Assembly: GCA_030147065.1 (NCBI GenBank)
Contig: JASLAP010000087.1
Coordinates: 1 to 5,586 of the forward strand
Reading direction: 5' to 3'
Source: Pseudonocardia sp.
GTDB taxonomy: Bacteria > Actinomycetota > Actinomycetes > Mycobacteriales > Pseudonocardiaceae
Length of the DNA stretch: 5,586 bases
Position numbers and translations under genes: made by a program. The notes beneath the pieces are model-generated. The model saw nothing but the letters and a program-made list of their open reading frames with translations, searched no databases and was not told the origin of the DNA. Shown piece after piece: positions 1-4,536 of the stretch (its first letter is position 1; each line of letters begins with the position of its first letter).

Positions 1-293
1 CCACGGCCGCGGTGTCCACCGGCAGCGGCGCGGCCGGGTCGTCGACGAGCTGGACGTCGTGGTCGAGCGAGGTGCCCACCCGCACCAGCGCCCTGGCCAC
101 CGGGGACTCCCCGCGGACCAGTACCAGCGCGGGCGGCAGCACCGGCTCCAGGAAGATGTCCAGCGCGCCGCCGGACAGGCACGGGTTGTCCACCACCCGC
201 ACCCCCGGCGGCGCCGGTTGGGCGCCCCCGCCGGGGGTGATCCGGAGCAGCCCGGCCTCCCCCGACGTGAGCACCCGCAGCGACTCGGCCCGG
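1..293 (-). pseudogene. Partial inverted copy of the XdhC/CoxI-family gene
   Basis: Read on the minus strand, this segment encodes an uninterrupted XdhC-family fragment that matches residues 21-117 of the + strand protein at 307-1083. It includes the same ITPGGG, RVVDNPCLSGGALDIFLEP and LVRGESPVARALVRVG stretches. By hand alignment the two copies differ at 14 of 293 bases with no indels. Seven differences fall at codon position 1, seven at position 3 and none at position 2. Nine are silent and five change the residue (Q/E, T/A, M/V, A/S, A/P). The fragment has no start codon of its own: at 293 it runs straight into the other copy, losing its own equivalent of the LADGTMEGFVGGSC region. It leaves the window at position 1, so its C-terminal half may exist outside. 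It could be a real duplicated remnant or a second allele joined in error. The coding identity is clear; the biological reality of the arrangement is not. Confidence 0.7.
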
Positions 294-658
294 CGACCAG
301 GCGCTGGTGCTCGCCGACGGGACCATGGAGGGTTTCGTCGGCGGCTCCTGCGCGGAGTCGACCACCCGGGCCGAGTCGTTGCGGGTGCTCACCTCGGGGC
401 AGGCCGGGCTGCTCCGGATCACCCCCGGCGGGGGCACCCAGCCGGCGCCGCCGGGCATGCGGGTGGTGGACAACCCGTGCCTGTCCGGCGGCGCGCTGGA
501 CATTTTCCTGGAGCCGGTGCTGCCACCCGCGCTGGTGCTGGTCCGCGGGGAGTCCCCGGTGGCCAGGGCGTTGGTGCGGGTGGGCACCGCGCTCGACCAC
601 GACGTGCAGCTCGTCGACGACCCGGCCGCGGCGCTGCCGGTGGACACCGCGGCCGTGG
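1..658. repeat. Large imperfect inverted repeat, 293-bp arms with a 72-bp loop
   Basis: Position p in 1-293 pairs with position 659-p in 366-658 throughout, so the arms align without a gap at about 95% identity. Pairing stops abruptly at 293/366. The 72 bases between them (294-365) belong to the + strand xdhC reading frame. No transposase, terminal repeats or target duplication is visible. The arms consist entirely of coding sequence from one gene. Confidence 0.9.
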
Positions 659-1083
659 TCGTCGCCTCGCACGGGCACGACGAGGAGGAGGTGCTGGCCG
701 CGGCGCTGACCGCGGGGGTGCCCTACATCGCCCTGGTCGCCAGCCGGCAGCGGGCCGCCGGGGTGCTCGCCGCGGTGGCCGCCCGGGAGGTGCTGGGCGT
801 CGAGCGGGTGCACGCGCCGGCCGGTCTGGACATCGGGGCCCGCACCCCGAGCGAGATCGCGCTGTCGGTGTTCGCCCAGATCGTCGCGCTGCGGTCGGCG
901 CCGGCCACCGACGCCCTGCCGCAGCCGCGCCCGGCACCGGTCGTCGACCCGGTGTGCGGGATGGAGGTCGTCCCGGCGGCGCCGACGCCGTCCGCGCCCG
1001 GCCCCGACGAGGGCACCGTGTGGTTCTGCGGGCCCGGTTGCCGGGCAGCCTTCCTCGCCGACCCGGGCGGGTACCGGTCGTGA
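307..1083 (+). CDS. XdhC/CoxI-family molybdenum-enzyme maturation protein with C-terminal YHS domain, 5' truncated
   Basis: XdhC/CoxI proteins bind or insert the molybdenum cofactor for xanthine dehydrogenase and CO dehydrogenase-type enzymes in the cytoplasm. Counting from the GTG at 307, residues 1-70 are the end of the N-terminal XdhC domain (LADGTMEGFVGGSC, with the conserved GG-S-C at 12-15). Residues about 75-195 form the Rossmann-like XdhC C-domain (VASHGHDEEEV, GVPYIALVASRQR, then HAPAGLDIGARTPSEIALS). Residues 213-256 are a YHS-type metal-binding domain (DPVCGM, then WFCGPGCRAAFLADP, with Cys217, Cys241 and Cys245). The 307 start is only the first available one. Family similarity already begins at RPGDQALVLADGT (286 onward), the frame is open from 271, and roughly 40-50 N-terminal residues are missing. 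The 5' end is replaced by the inverted copy, so the gene as written is broken. The next gene's GTG overlaps its TGA. Family assignment is firm; whether it is CoxF, CoxI or XdhC proper is not resolved. Confidence 0.85.
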   Translation: MLADGTMEGFVGGSCAESTTRAESLRVLTSGQAGLLRITPGGGTQPAPPGMRVVDNPCLSGGALDIFLEPVLPPALVLVRGESPVARALVRVGTALDHDVQLVDDPAAALPVDTAAVVVASHGHDEEEVLAAALTAGVPYIALVASRQRAAGVLAAVAAREVLGVERVHAPAGLDIGARTPSEIALSVFAQIVALRSAPATDALPQPRPAPVVDPVCGMEVVPAAPTPSAPGPDEGTVWFCGPGCRAAFLADPGGYRS

Positions 1084-1970
1084 CCGGCGCCGACGGCCTG
1101 CCGACCGACGTCGACGCGCTGCGCGCCGGCCTGGACGCCACCGGCTACCTCACCGACGACGCCCTGGCCACGGCGCTGTTCCTGGCCGTGCGGATGGGCC
1201 AGCCGATCCTGCTGGAGGGCGAGCCGGGGGTCGGCAAGACCCAGGCCGCCAAGGCGCTGGCGCAGCTGCTGGACACCCCGCTGCTGCGCCTGCAGTGCTA
1301 CGAGGGGATCACCGCGGCCGAGGCCCTCTACGAGTGGAACTACCCGCGCCAGCTGCTGTCGATCCGGCTGGCCGAGTCGCGAGGCGAGCAACTGCGCGAC
1401 GCCGACCTGTTCACCGCCGAGCACCTGCTGGCCCGCCCCCTGCTGGCCGCCATCGACCACCCGGGCCCGCGCCCGGCGGTGCTGCTGATCGACGAGGTCG
1501 ACCGGGCCGACGACGAGTTCGAGGCGTTCCTGTTCGAGCTGCTCGCGGAGTCCGCGGTGACCATCCCGGAGCTGGGCACCCGGCACGCGGTGCTGCCACC
1601 GGTCGCGGTGCTGACCTCCAACCGCACCCGCGACCTGCACGACGCGCTCAAGCGGCGCTGCCTCTACCACTGGATCGGCTACCCGGACCGGGACCGCGTC
1701 CAGGAGATCGTCCGGCGCCGGGTGCCCGACGCGGCCGGCTGGCTGGCCGGCAAGGTCGCATCGGCAGTGCACCGGATGCGCGGGCTGGACCTGCTCAAAC
1801 CACCCGGGGTCGCTGAGGCGATCAGCTGGGCCACCGCGCTGCACGTGCTCGGGGTGACCGAGCTGGACGCCACCGCGGCCGAGCGCACGCTGGGCGCGGT
1901 GCTCAAGTACGACGAGGACGCGGCGGCGGCCCGGGAGCGAGGTCTCGCCGCACTCGTCGGCCATGCCTGA
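1080..1970 (+). CDS. coxD: CoxD-like MoxR-family AAA+ ATPase
   Basis: This 296-residue AAA+ ATPase is of the MoxR/CoxD type. In carboxydotrophs CoxD is a chaperone-like ATPase needed to complete the active site of apo-CO dehydrogenase. Walker A is GEPGVGKT at residues 47-54 and Walker B is AVLLIDEVDRAD at about 133-144. Sensor 1 lies in VLTSN at 177-181, and LKRRC at 190-194 supplies arginine-finger candidates. The stretch RLQCYEGITAAEALYEWNYP (70-89) is characteristic of the CoxD branch. The start is the GTG at 1080, which overlaps the preceding xdhC TGA (GTGA), implying translational coupling. The length is normal for the family. The frame is open upstream to about position 12, but that part is an out-of-frame reading of xdhC and is Gly/Arg/Ala-rich noise. 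Its partner coxE lies downstream. The target enzyme is not in view, so a related molybdenum hydroxylase other than CO dehydrogenase is possible. Confidence 0.9.
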   Translation: MTGADGLPTDVDALRAGLDATGYLTDDALATALFLAVRMGQPILLEGEPGVGKTQAAKALAQLLDTPLLRLQCYEGITAAEALYEWNYPRQLLSIRLAESRGEQLRDADLFTAEHLLARPLLAAIDHPGPRPAVLLIDEVDRADDEFEAFLFELLAESAVTIPELGTRHAVLPPVAVLTSNRTRDLHDALKRRCLYHWIGYPDRDRVQEIVRRRVPDAAGWLAGKVASAVHRMRGLDLLKPPGVAEAISWATALHVLGVTELDATAAERTLGAVLKYDEDAAAARERGLAALVGHA

Positions 1971-2124
1971 CCGCCCCAGCCTCCCGGCGCCGGACGAGAG
2001 CCACTCTCGTCCAGCGGGGTCGGACGAAAGTCACTCTCGCTCGGCCTGGTCGGACGAGAGTCGCTCTCGCCCGGTCCGGTCGGACGAGTACCAGGGAGCG
2101 GGCGGGATGAGGGGGGTGGGATGA
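1963..2124 (+). CDS. Possible small coupled ORF with 10-residue repeats (doubtful)
   Basis: An ATG at 1963 opens a 53-residue frame. It overlaps the end of coxD by 8 bases, and its TGA (2122-2124) overlaps the coxE ATG (2121) as ATGA, the geometry of translational coupling on both sides. The product carries repeats of the type SDESHSRxxx (PDESHSRPAG, SDESHSRSAW, SDESRSRPVR), because the underlying DNA repeat has a 30-bp period. Against it: no convincing Shine-Dalgarno precedes the ATG, only about 79% of its codons end in G/C (visibly lower than its neighbours), and the repeat is better explained as a palindromic DNA element. I do not recognise the product. It may simply be a frame that stays open by chance. 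Confidence 0.2.
   Translation: MPDRPSLPAPDESHSRPAGSDESHSRSAWSDESRSRPVRSDEYQGAGGMRGVG
1991..2090. repeat. 30-bp tandem hairpin repeat array between coxD and coxE
   Basis: Units begin at 1991, 2021 and 2051, with a partial fourth at 2081, exactly 30 bases apart; each begins CGGACGA. Each full unit contains a short dyad. Unit 1 has a perfect 9-bp stem (GGACGAGAG, loop CCA, CTCTCGTCC; 1992-2012). Unit 2 has CGAAAG-TCA-CTCTCG with one mismatch, and unit 3 has CGAGAG-TCG-CTCTCG, perfect over 6 bp. No T-run follows, so a classical intrinsic terminator is unlikely. It may adjust coxE relative to coxD, or belong to a dispersed intergenic palindrome family of the host. Confidence 0.8.
2109..2116 (+). 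promoter_or_regulatory. Ribosome binding site of coxE
   Basis: The purine block GAGGGGGG ends 4 bases before the ATG at 2121. It supports that start over any later in-frame Met or Val codon. The block lies beyond the hairpin array, so coxE can load ribosomes on its own. Confidence 0.6.
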
Positions 2125-3293
2125 GCGCGGATCTGCCGGAGCTGGTCGCCGCGTTCGTGGACCGCTGCCACGCGGCGGGGCTGCCCACCGGGCCGGACCG
2201 GGCGGAGCGGCTGGCCCGGGCGGTCGTCGCGGTCGCCCCGACGACGAACTCGCGGCTGCTGTTCTGCGCCCGGGCGACCCTGGTCTCCGATCCGGGCCAG
2301 CTCCCGGTGCTGGACGCGGTGTTCGCCGAGGTGTTCGGCGGGCTCTCCGACGACGTCGCGCGCGGCGACCCCACCGCGCCACCGACCGACGCCATGTCGC
2401 CCACCGGCCGGAGCAGCGGTCCCGGCCTGCGCGCGCCCGGCGGCGTCGCCGGTGGGGCCCTGCGGACCGGGTCGGGCGGCCGCGACGATCGCCGGGGCCG
2501 GGAGGTGGGGGTGCCGCTGGCGGCCTCGGCGGCCGAGCGGTTGGCCGCCCGCGACTTCGACGCGCTGGCCCCCGACGAGCTGGCCCTGCTGGCCGCGGCG
2601 ATGCGCCGGTTCCGGGTCGCCACGCCGTTGCGCCGGTCGCGCCGGACCCGCCGCGCCGCGCACGGCGCCCACGTCGACCTGCGCCGGACCCTGCGCGCGG
2701 CCCGGCGGACCGGCGGCGACCCGGTTCAGCTGGCCCGGCGGGTCCGGCGCCGGACCCCGCGACGGCTGGTGGTGCTGTGCGACATCTCGGGCTCGATGGA
2801 GCCGTTCGCCCGGGCGCTGCTGCAGTTGCTCTACAGCGCGGCCGGGGCCGAGCGGGCGGAGGTGTTCACCTTCGCCACCCGGCTCACCCGGCTGACCAGG
2901 GCGCTGGCCCGCACGTCACCGGCGGTGGCGCTGGAGCGGGCGGCCCGGCTGGCCCCGGACTGGTCCGGCGGCACCCGGATCGGCGAGGCGCTGGGCCGGT
3001 TCCTGGACCTGCACGGCGGCGGGCTGGCCCGCGGCGCCGTGGTGCTGATCGTCAGCGACGGGTGGGAGACCGGCGATCCGGCCGAGCTGGCCCGGCAGCT
3101 GGCCCGGCTGCGCCGGCGCGCGCACCGGATCGTCTGGGCCAACCCGCGCACCCGGCACGCGGACTACCGCCCGCTGGTCGGCGGGATGGCGGCGGCCTGG
3201 CCGTACTGCGACGCGGTGGTCAGCGCGCACCGGCTGGACGCGCTGGACGACCTGCTCGCGGCGTTGCGGGGCGAGCAGGACGTCCGGCGGTAG
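2121..3293 (+). CDS. coxE: CoxE-like VWA-domain protein
   Basis: This 390-residue protein belongs to the CoxE-like von Willebrand factor A family. These proteins work with the CoxD-type AAA+ ATPase in maturing CO dehydrogenase and related molybdenum hydroxylases. Residues 1-75 form an alpha-helical N-terminal region (LPELVAAFVDRCHAAGLPTG). Residues about 80-130 are a Gly/Pro/Arg-rich, probably disordered linker. Residues 133-215 are a very basic helical section (RRSRRTRRAAHGAHVDLRRT). The VWA domain occupies about 215-385. Its MIDAS metal site is intact: DISGS at 221-225, the Thr of WSGGTRIGEAL at 285, and the Asp of VSDGWETGD at 313. The end (NPRTRHADYRPLVGGMAAAWPYCD) is typical of CoxE. The ATG at 2121 is chosen for its G-rich ribosome binding site. 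The stop lies 6 bases from the stop of a convergent minus-strand gene. Function is inferred from family and neighbourhood. Confidence 0.9.
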   Translation: MSADLPELVAAFVDRCHAAGLPTGPDRAERLARAVVAVAPTTNSRLLFCARATLVSDPGQLPVLDAVFAEVFGGLSDDVARGDPTAPPTDAMSPTGRSSGPGLRAPGGVAGGALRTGSGGRDDRRGREVGVPLAASAAERLAARDFDALAPDELALLAAAMRRFRVATPLRRSRRTRRAAHGAHVDLRRTLRAARRTGGDPVQLARRVRRRTPRRLVVLCDISGSMEPFARALLQLLYSAAGAERAEVFTFATRLTRLTRALARTSPAVALERAARLAPDWSGGTRIGEALGRFLDLHGGGLARGAVVLIVSDGWETGDPAELARQLARLRRRAHRIVWANPRTRHADYRPLVGGMAAAWPYCDAVVSAHRLDALDDLLAALRGEQDVRR

Positions 3294-3299
3294 CCGCGG

Positions 3300-3482
3300 T
3301 CAGGGGGTGCCGGCGGTGCGCCACGGGCGGGCGCCCGGGCGGCCGACCAGGCGCTCGCGGGCGACGCGCATCTCCCAGCGGGAGCGACGGGTGCTGCTGT
3401 GGCGCATCTCGGCTGCGACCGCATAGAGGGTCGTACCGACCAGCACGGCCAGGACCACGGCGAACAGCAGGAGCGGGTTCAT
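3300..3482 (-). CDS. Small single-pass membrane protein, function unknown
   Basis: This 60-residue product has one clear hydrophobic segment at about residues 3-24 (NPLLLFAVVLAVLVGTTLYAV). A short, strongly basic tail follows (RHSSTRRSRWEMRVARERLVGRPGARP). The topology is probably N-terminus out with the positive tail in the cytoplasm, by the positive-inside rule. I chose the ATG at 3482 because it directly precedes the membrane segment. A GTG 11 codons upstream (3515) would add an unsupported hydrophilic leader. The ribosome binding site is weak. The gene faces coxE tail to tail across 6 bases. I do not recognise the family. Its high G/C third positions and well-formed membrane helix favour a real gene. 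Confidence 0.65.
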   Translation of the reverse strand: MNPLLLFAVVLAVLVGTTLYAVAAEMRHSSTRRSRWEMRVARERLVGRPGARPWRTAGTP

Positions 3483-3565
3483 ACCCGAGTATTCCCACGA
3501 TGGGGTACTCCCCAATCGTGTGATTCCGGTGTCCGCTCGGTCACAGCGGGCAGCTGCCGACCGCG

Positions 3566-3963
3566 CTACCCGCTGCTCGACGAACCGCTGTAGGAGCTGC
3601 TGCTCGATGGCGAGGAGCAGCAGTCCGAGCTGCTGCTGGACGAGCTGCCGCTGTCGGAGCCGCAGGAGCCGCCCGACCAGCCGCTGTCGTGGCCGGACCA
3701 GCCGCCGTGGTGGTTGCCCGACCAGCCGCCGGAGTCGGCGTCGTCGGAGCCGGACCAGCCGCCGTCCGACCCGCTGCCGCTCGACCAGCCGTCCGATCCA
3801 CCGGACGGGCCGCCGAGCCGCGTGGAGGGCAGCGGCGGCAGCGCCGTCCCCCGCATCATCCGCCGCTGGTGGCGCACCAGCGTCCAGATGACGATGGCGG
3901 AGCTCAGCAGCGACAGCCCCACCACGGCCCCACGATCACGAACACGAAGTCGATGTCGTCCAT
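3566..3963 (-). pseudogene. Membrane protein with Gly/Ser/Trp-rich tail, broken by a 1-base frameshift
   Basis: The ATG at 3961-3963 has AGGA 5 bases upstream and opens MDDIDFVFVIVG, but this frame stops after 19 codons. Adding one base in the G run at 3928-3931 (G4 to G5 on the minus strand) joins it to the neighbouring frame. The result reads VIVG-AVVGLSLLSSAIVIWTLVRHQRR and runs on to the TAG at 3566-3568, giving a coherent 132-residue protein. Residues 5-31 then form one membrane helix, followed by a basic stretch (RHQRRMMR). A low-complexity tail from about residue 51 contains repeated GGWSG/SGW units and ends in long Ser tracts with a Cys pair. The rescue of a continuous helix argues strongly for one original gene. 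Sequencing or assembly error in the homopolymer is the simplest explanation; real decay is the alternative. Function unknown. Gly/Ser/Trp tails occur on several unrelated surface or membrane proteins. Confidence 0.7.
3675..3791. repeat. Short repeats encoding GGWSG units
   Basis: The 9-base word GACCAGCCG (+ strand) recurs at about 3675, 3696, 3720, 3753 and 3783, with spacings of 21, 24, 33 and 30 bases. All are multiples of 3 and therefore in frame with the minus-strand gene. It encodes the recurring (G)GWSG/SGW motif. This is an internal coding repeat, prone to slippage and copy-number change. Confidence 0.75.
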
Positions 3964-4048
3964 GGCCGTCCTGCCGTCGGGAAGTGATCGGCGGGAGTGC
4001 CACCGGGCCGACGGACCGCGCACCAGGATCTCGGGCGGGACTCGAGGA

Positions 4049-4198
4049 TCAGAGCCCGGCGCCCTCCGGGCCGGGGTGGCCCGGCTCGCCGGCGACGGCC
4101 CGGCCGATGGCCACCGCGAGCCCGCCCAGCAGCACCAGGCCCAGCTGGACGGTGACCAGGACAGCGGCACCCATGGTGCCCAGTGTGGCCTGGGTCAC
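4049..4198 (-). CDS. Very small single-pass membrane protein, function unknown
   Basis: From a GTG at 4196-4198 this encodes 49 residues. One hydrophobic segment lies at about 9-32 (GAAVLVTVQLGLVLLGGLAV then AIGRAV), followed by an acidic, Gly/Pro-rich end (GEPGHPGPEGAGL). It lies 26 bases after the accE stop in the same direction, so it probably rides on the accD-accE transcript. The start is uncertain. GGGAGG sits almost against the GTG, closer than usual. An ATG at 4174 would give 41 residues but has no ribosome binding site, and a GTG at 4306 would overlap accE by about 80 bases. I do not recognise the family. Confidence 0.5.
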   Translation of the reverse strand: MTQATLGTMGAAVLVTVQLGLVLLGGLAVAIGRAVAGEPGHPGPEGAGL

Positions 4199-4224
4199 CC
4201 TCCCGGCGCCAGCGCGATACGCCG

Positions 4225-4473
4225 TCAGCGGGCCCAGGTCGAGGTGCGCCAGGCGTGCGGCCCCACCGCGAGTGGGCCGCGCAGCCGCGCCGCCGGATCG
4301 GCCCACGTGCTCGGCGGCCCGGGCGGCGCCCCACCGGTGTTCGCGCCGGCCGCGGCCACCGCGGCCAGCACCGCGGTCAGCGCGGCGATCTCGGCGTCGT
4401 CCGGCTCCCCGCGGACCACCCGGAACAGCGCCCTGCGCTCCTCCGGCGTGGCCTCCGACGCAGCCTCACCCAT
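4225..4473 (-). CDS. accE: Acyl-CoA carboxylase epsilon subunit
   Basis: This 82-residue small subunit of actinobacterial acyl-CoA carboxylase binds the alpha/beta (biotin carboxylase/carboxyltransferase) complex and stimulates it. Diagnostic features are RVVRGEPDDAEIAALTAVLAA at about residues 18-38, a Gly/Pro-rich linker, and the C-terminal WADP (57-60) followed by AARLRGPLAVGPHAWR. The start is the ATG at 4471-4473, preceded by a strong GGAGGAGG. The frame is open 18 codons further up to 4527, but that extension lies inside the intercistronic hairpin and is not family-like. It directly follows accD, the standard actinobacterial pairing. Length and motifs are normal. The short, diverged family makes sequence searches weak, but motif and position together make this call firm. 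Confidence 0.9.
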   Translation of the reverse strand: MGEAASEATPEERRALFRVVRGEPDDAEIAALTAVLAAVAAAGANTGGAPPGPPSTWADPAARLRGPLAVGPHAWRTSTWAR

Positions 4474-4477
4474 CGTG

Positions 4478-4485
4478 CCTCCTCC
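4478..4485 (-). promoter_or_regulatory. Strong Shine-Dalgarno of accE
   Basis: On the minus strand GGAGGAGG lies 4 bases upstream of the accE ATG (4473). It begins 4 bases after the foot of the 44-base hairpin. It fixes the accE start and places ribosome loading immediately beside a stable RNA structure. Confidence 0.8.
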
Positions 4486-4489
4486 AGGG

Positions 4490-4533
4490 TCGTGCGTGAG
4501 TTTCATGCCCATGGGCAGGAAACTCACGCACGA
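4490..4533. repeat. Strong intercistronic hairpin between accD and accE
   Basis: TCGTGCGTGAGTTTC (4490-4504) is the perfect complement of GAAACTCACGCACGA (4519-4533). After one mismatch (4505/4518) the centre TGCCCATGGGCA is itself a perfect palindrome. The result is a near-perfect 44-base dyad, 3 bases downstream of the accD stop. No U-run follows on either strand, so it is not a standard intrinsic terminator. It may stabilise or end the accD message, tune accE, or be a copy of a dispersed palindromic repeat. Confidence 0.85.
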
Positions 4534-4536
4534 GGG

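Noticed and set aside
1..658. An insertion sequence or invertible switch explaining the inverted repeat.
   Set aside because: No transposase or recombinase is present, the arms are xdhC coding sequence, and the loop is only 72 bases of the same gene with no promoter.
12..1079. The coxD frame is open far upstream, to position 12, suggesting a 652-residue protein.
   Set aside because: The first 356 residues are Ser/Thr-, then Gly/Arg/Ala-rich noise over the inverted arm and out of frame with xdhC. Family similarity begins at the GTG at 1080.
723..1964. A 413-residue open frame on the minus strand opposite xdhC and coxD.
   Set aside because: It is antisense to two well-recognised genes, with no family motif. 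Long antisense frames are common at this GC content.
1991..2090. A CRISPR array, given the regular short repeats.
   Set aside because: The 30-bp period leaves no room for repeat plus spacer, the units are adjacent near-copies, and no cas gene is present.
2107..2124. A five-codon mini-ORF (ATG 2107 to TGA 2124) as an upstream regulator of coxE.
   Set aside because: It consists of the G-rich ribosome binding site itself and is in frame with the longer doubtful ORF from 1963.
1679..2672. Overlapping minus-strand open frames across the coxD end, spacer and coxE start.
   Set aside because: They have Ser/Arg/Pro-rich low-complexity products and no recognisable domain. They reflect high GC and the 30-bp repeat being open in several frames.
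3487..3510. A possible hairpin before the 60-residue membrane gene.
   Set aside because: It needs two G-U pairs on the + strand, and these become mismatches in the minus-strand transcript that would matter. It is too weak to call.
3534..3560. TGTGA and TCACA half-sites resembling a CRP operator.
   Set aside because: They are 17 bases apart instead of the 6 expected, so this is chance.
4474..4527. A longer accE start at 4527.
   Set aside because: The extra residues are encoded by the hairpin and spacer, and the strong GGAGGAGG sits properly before the ATG at 4473.
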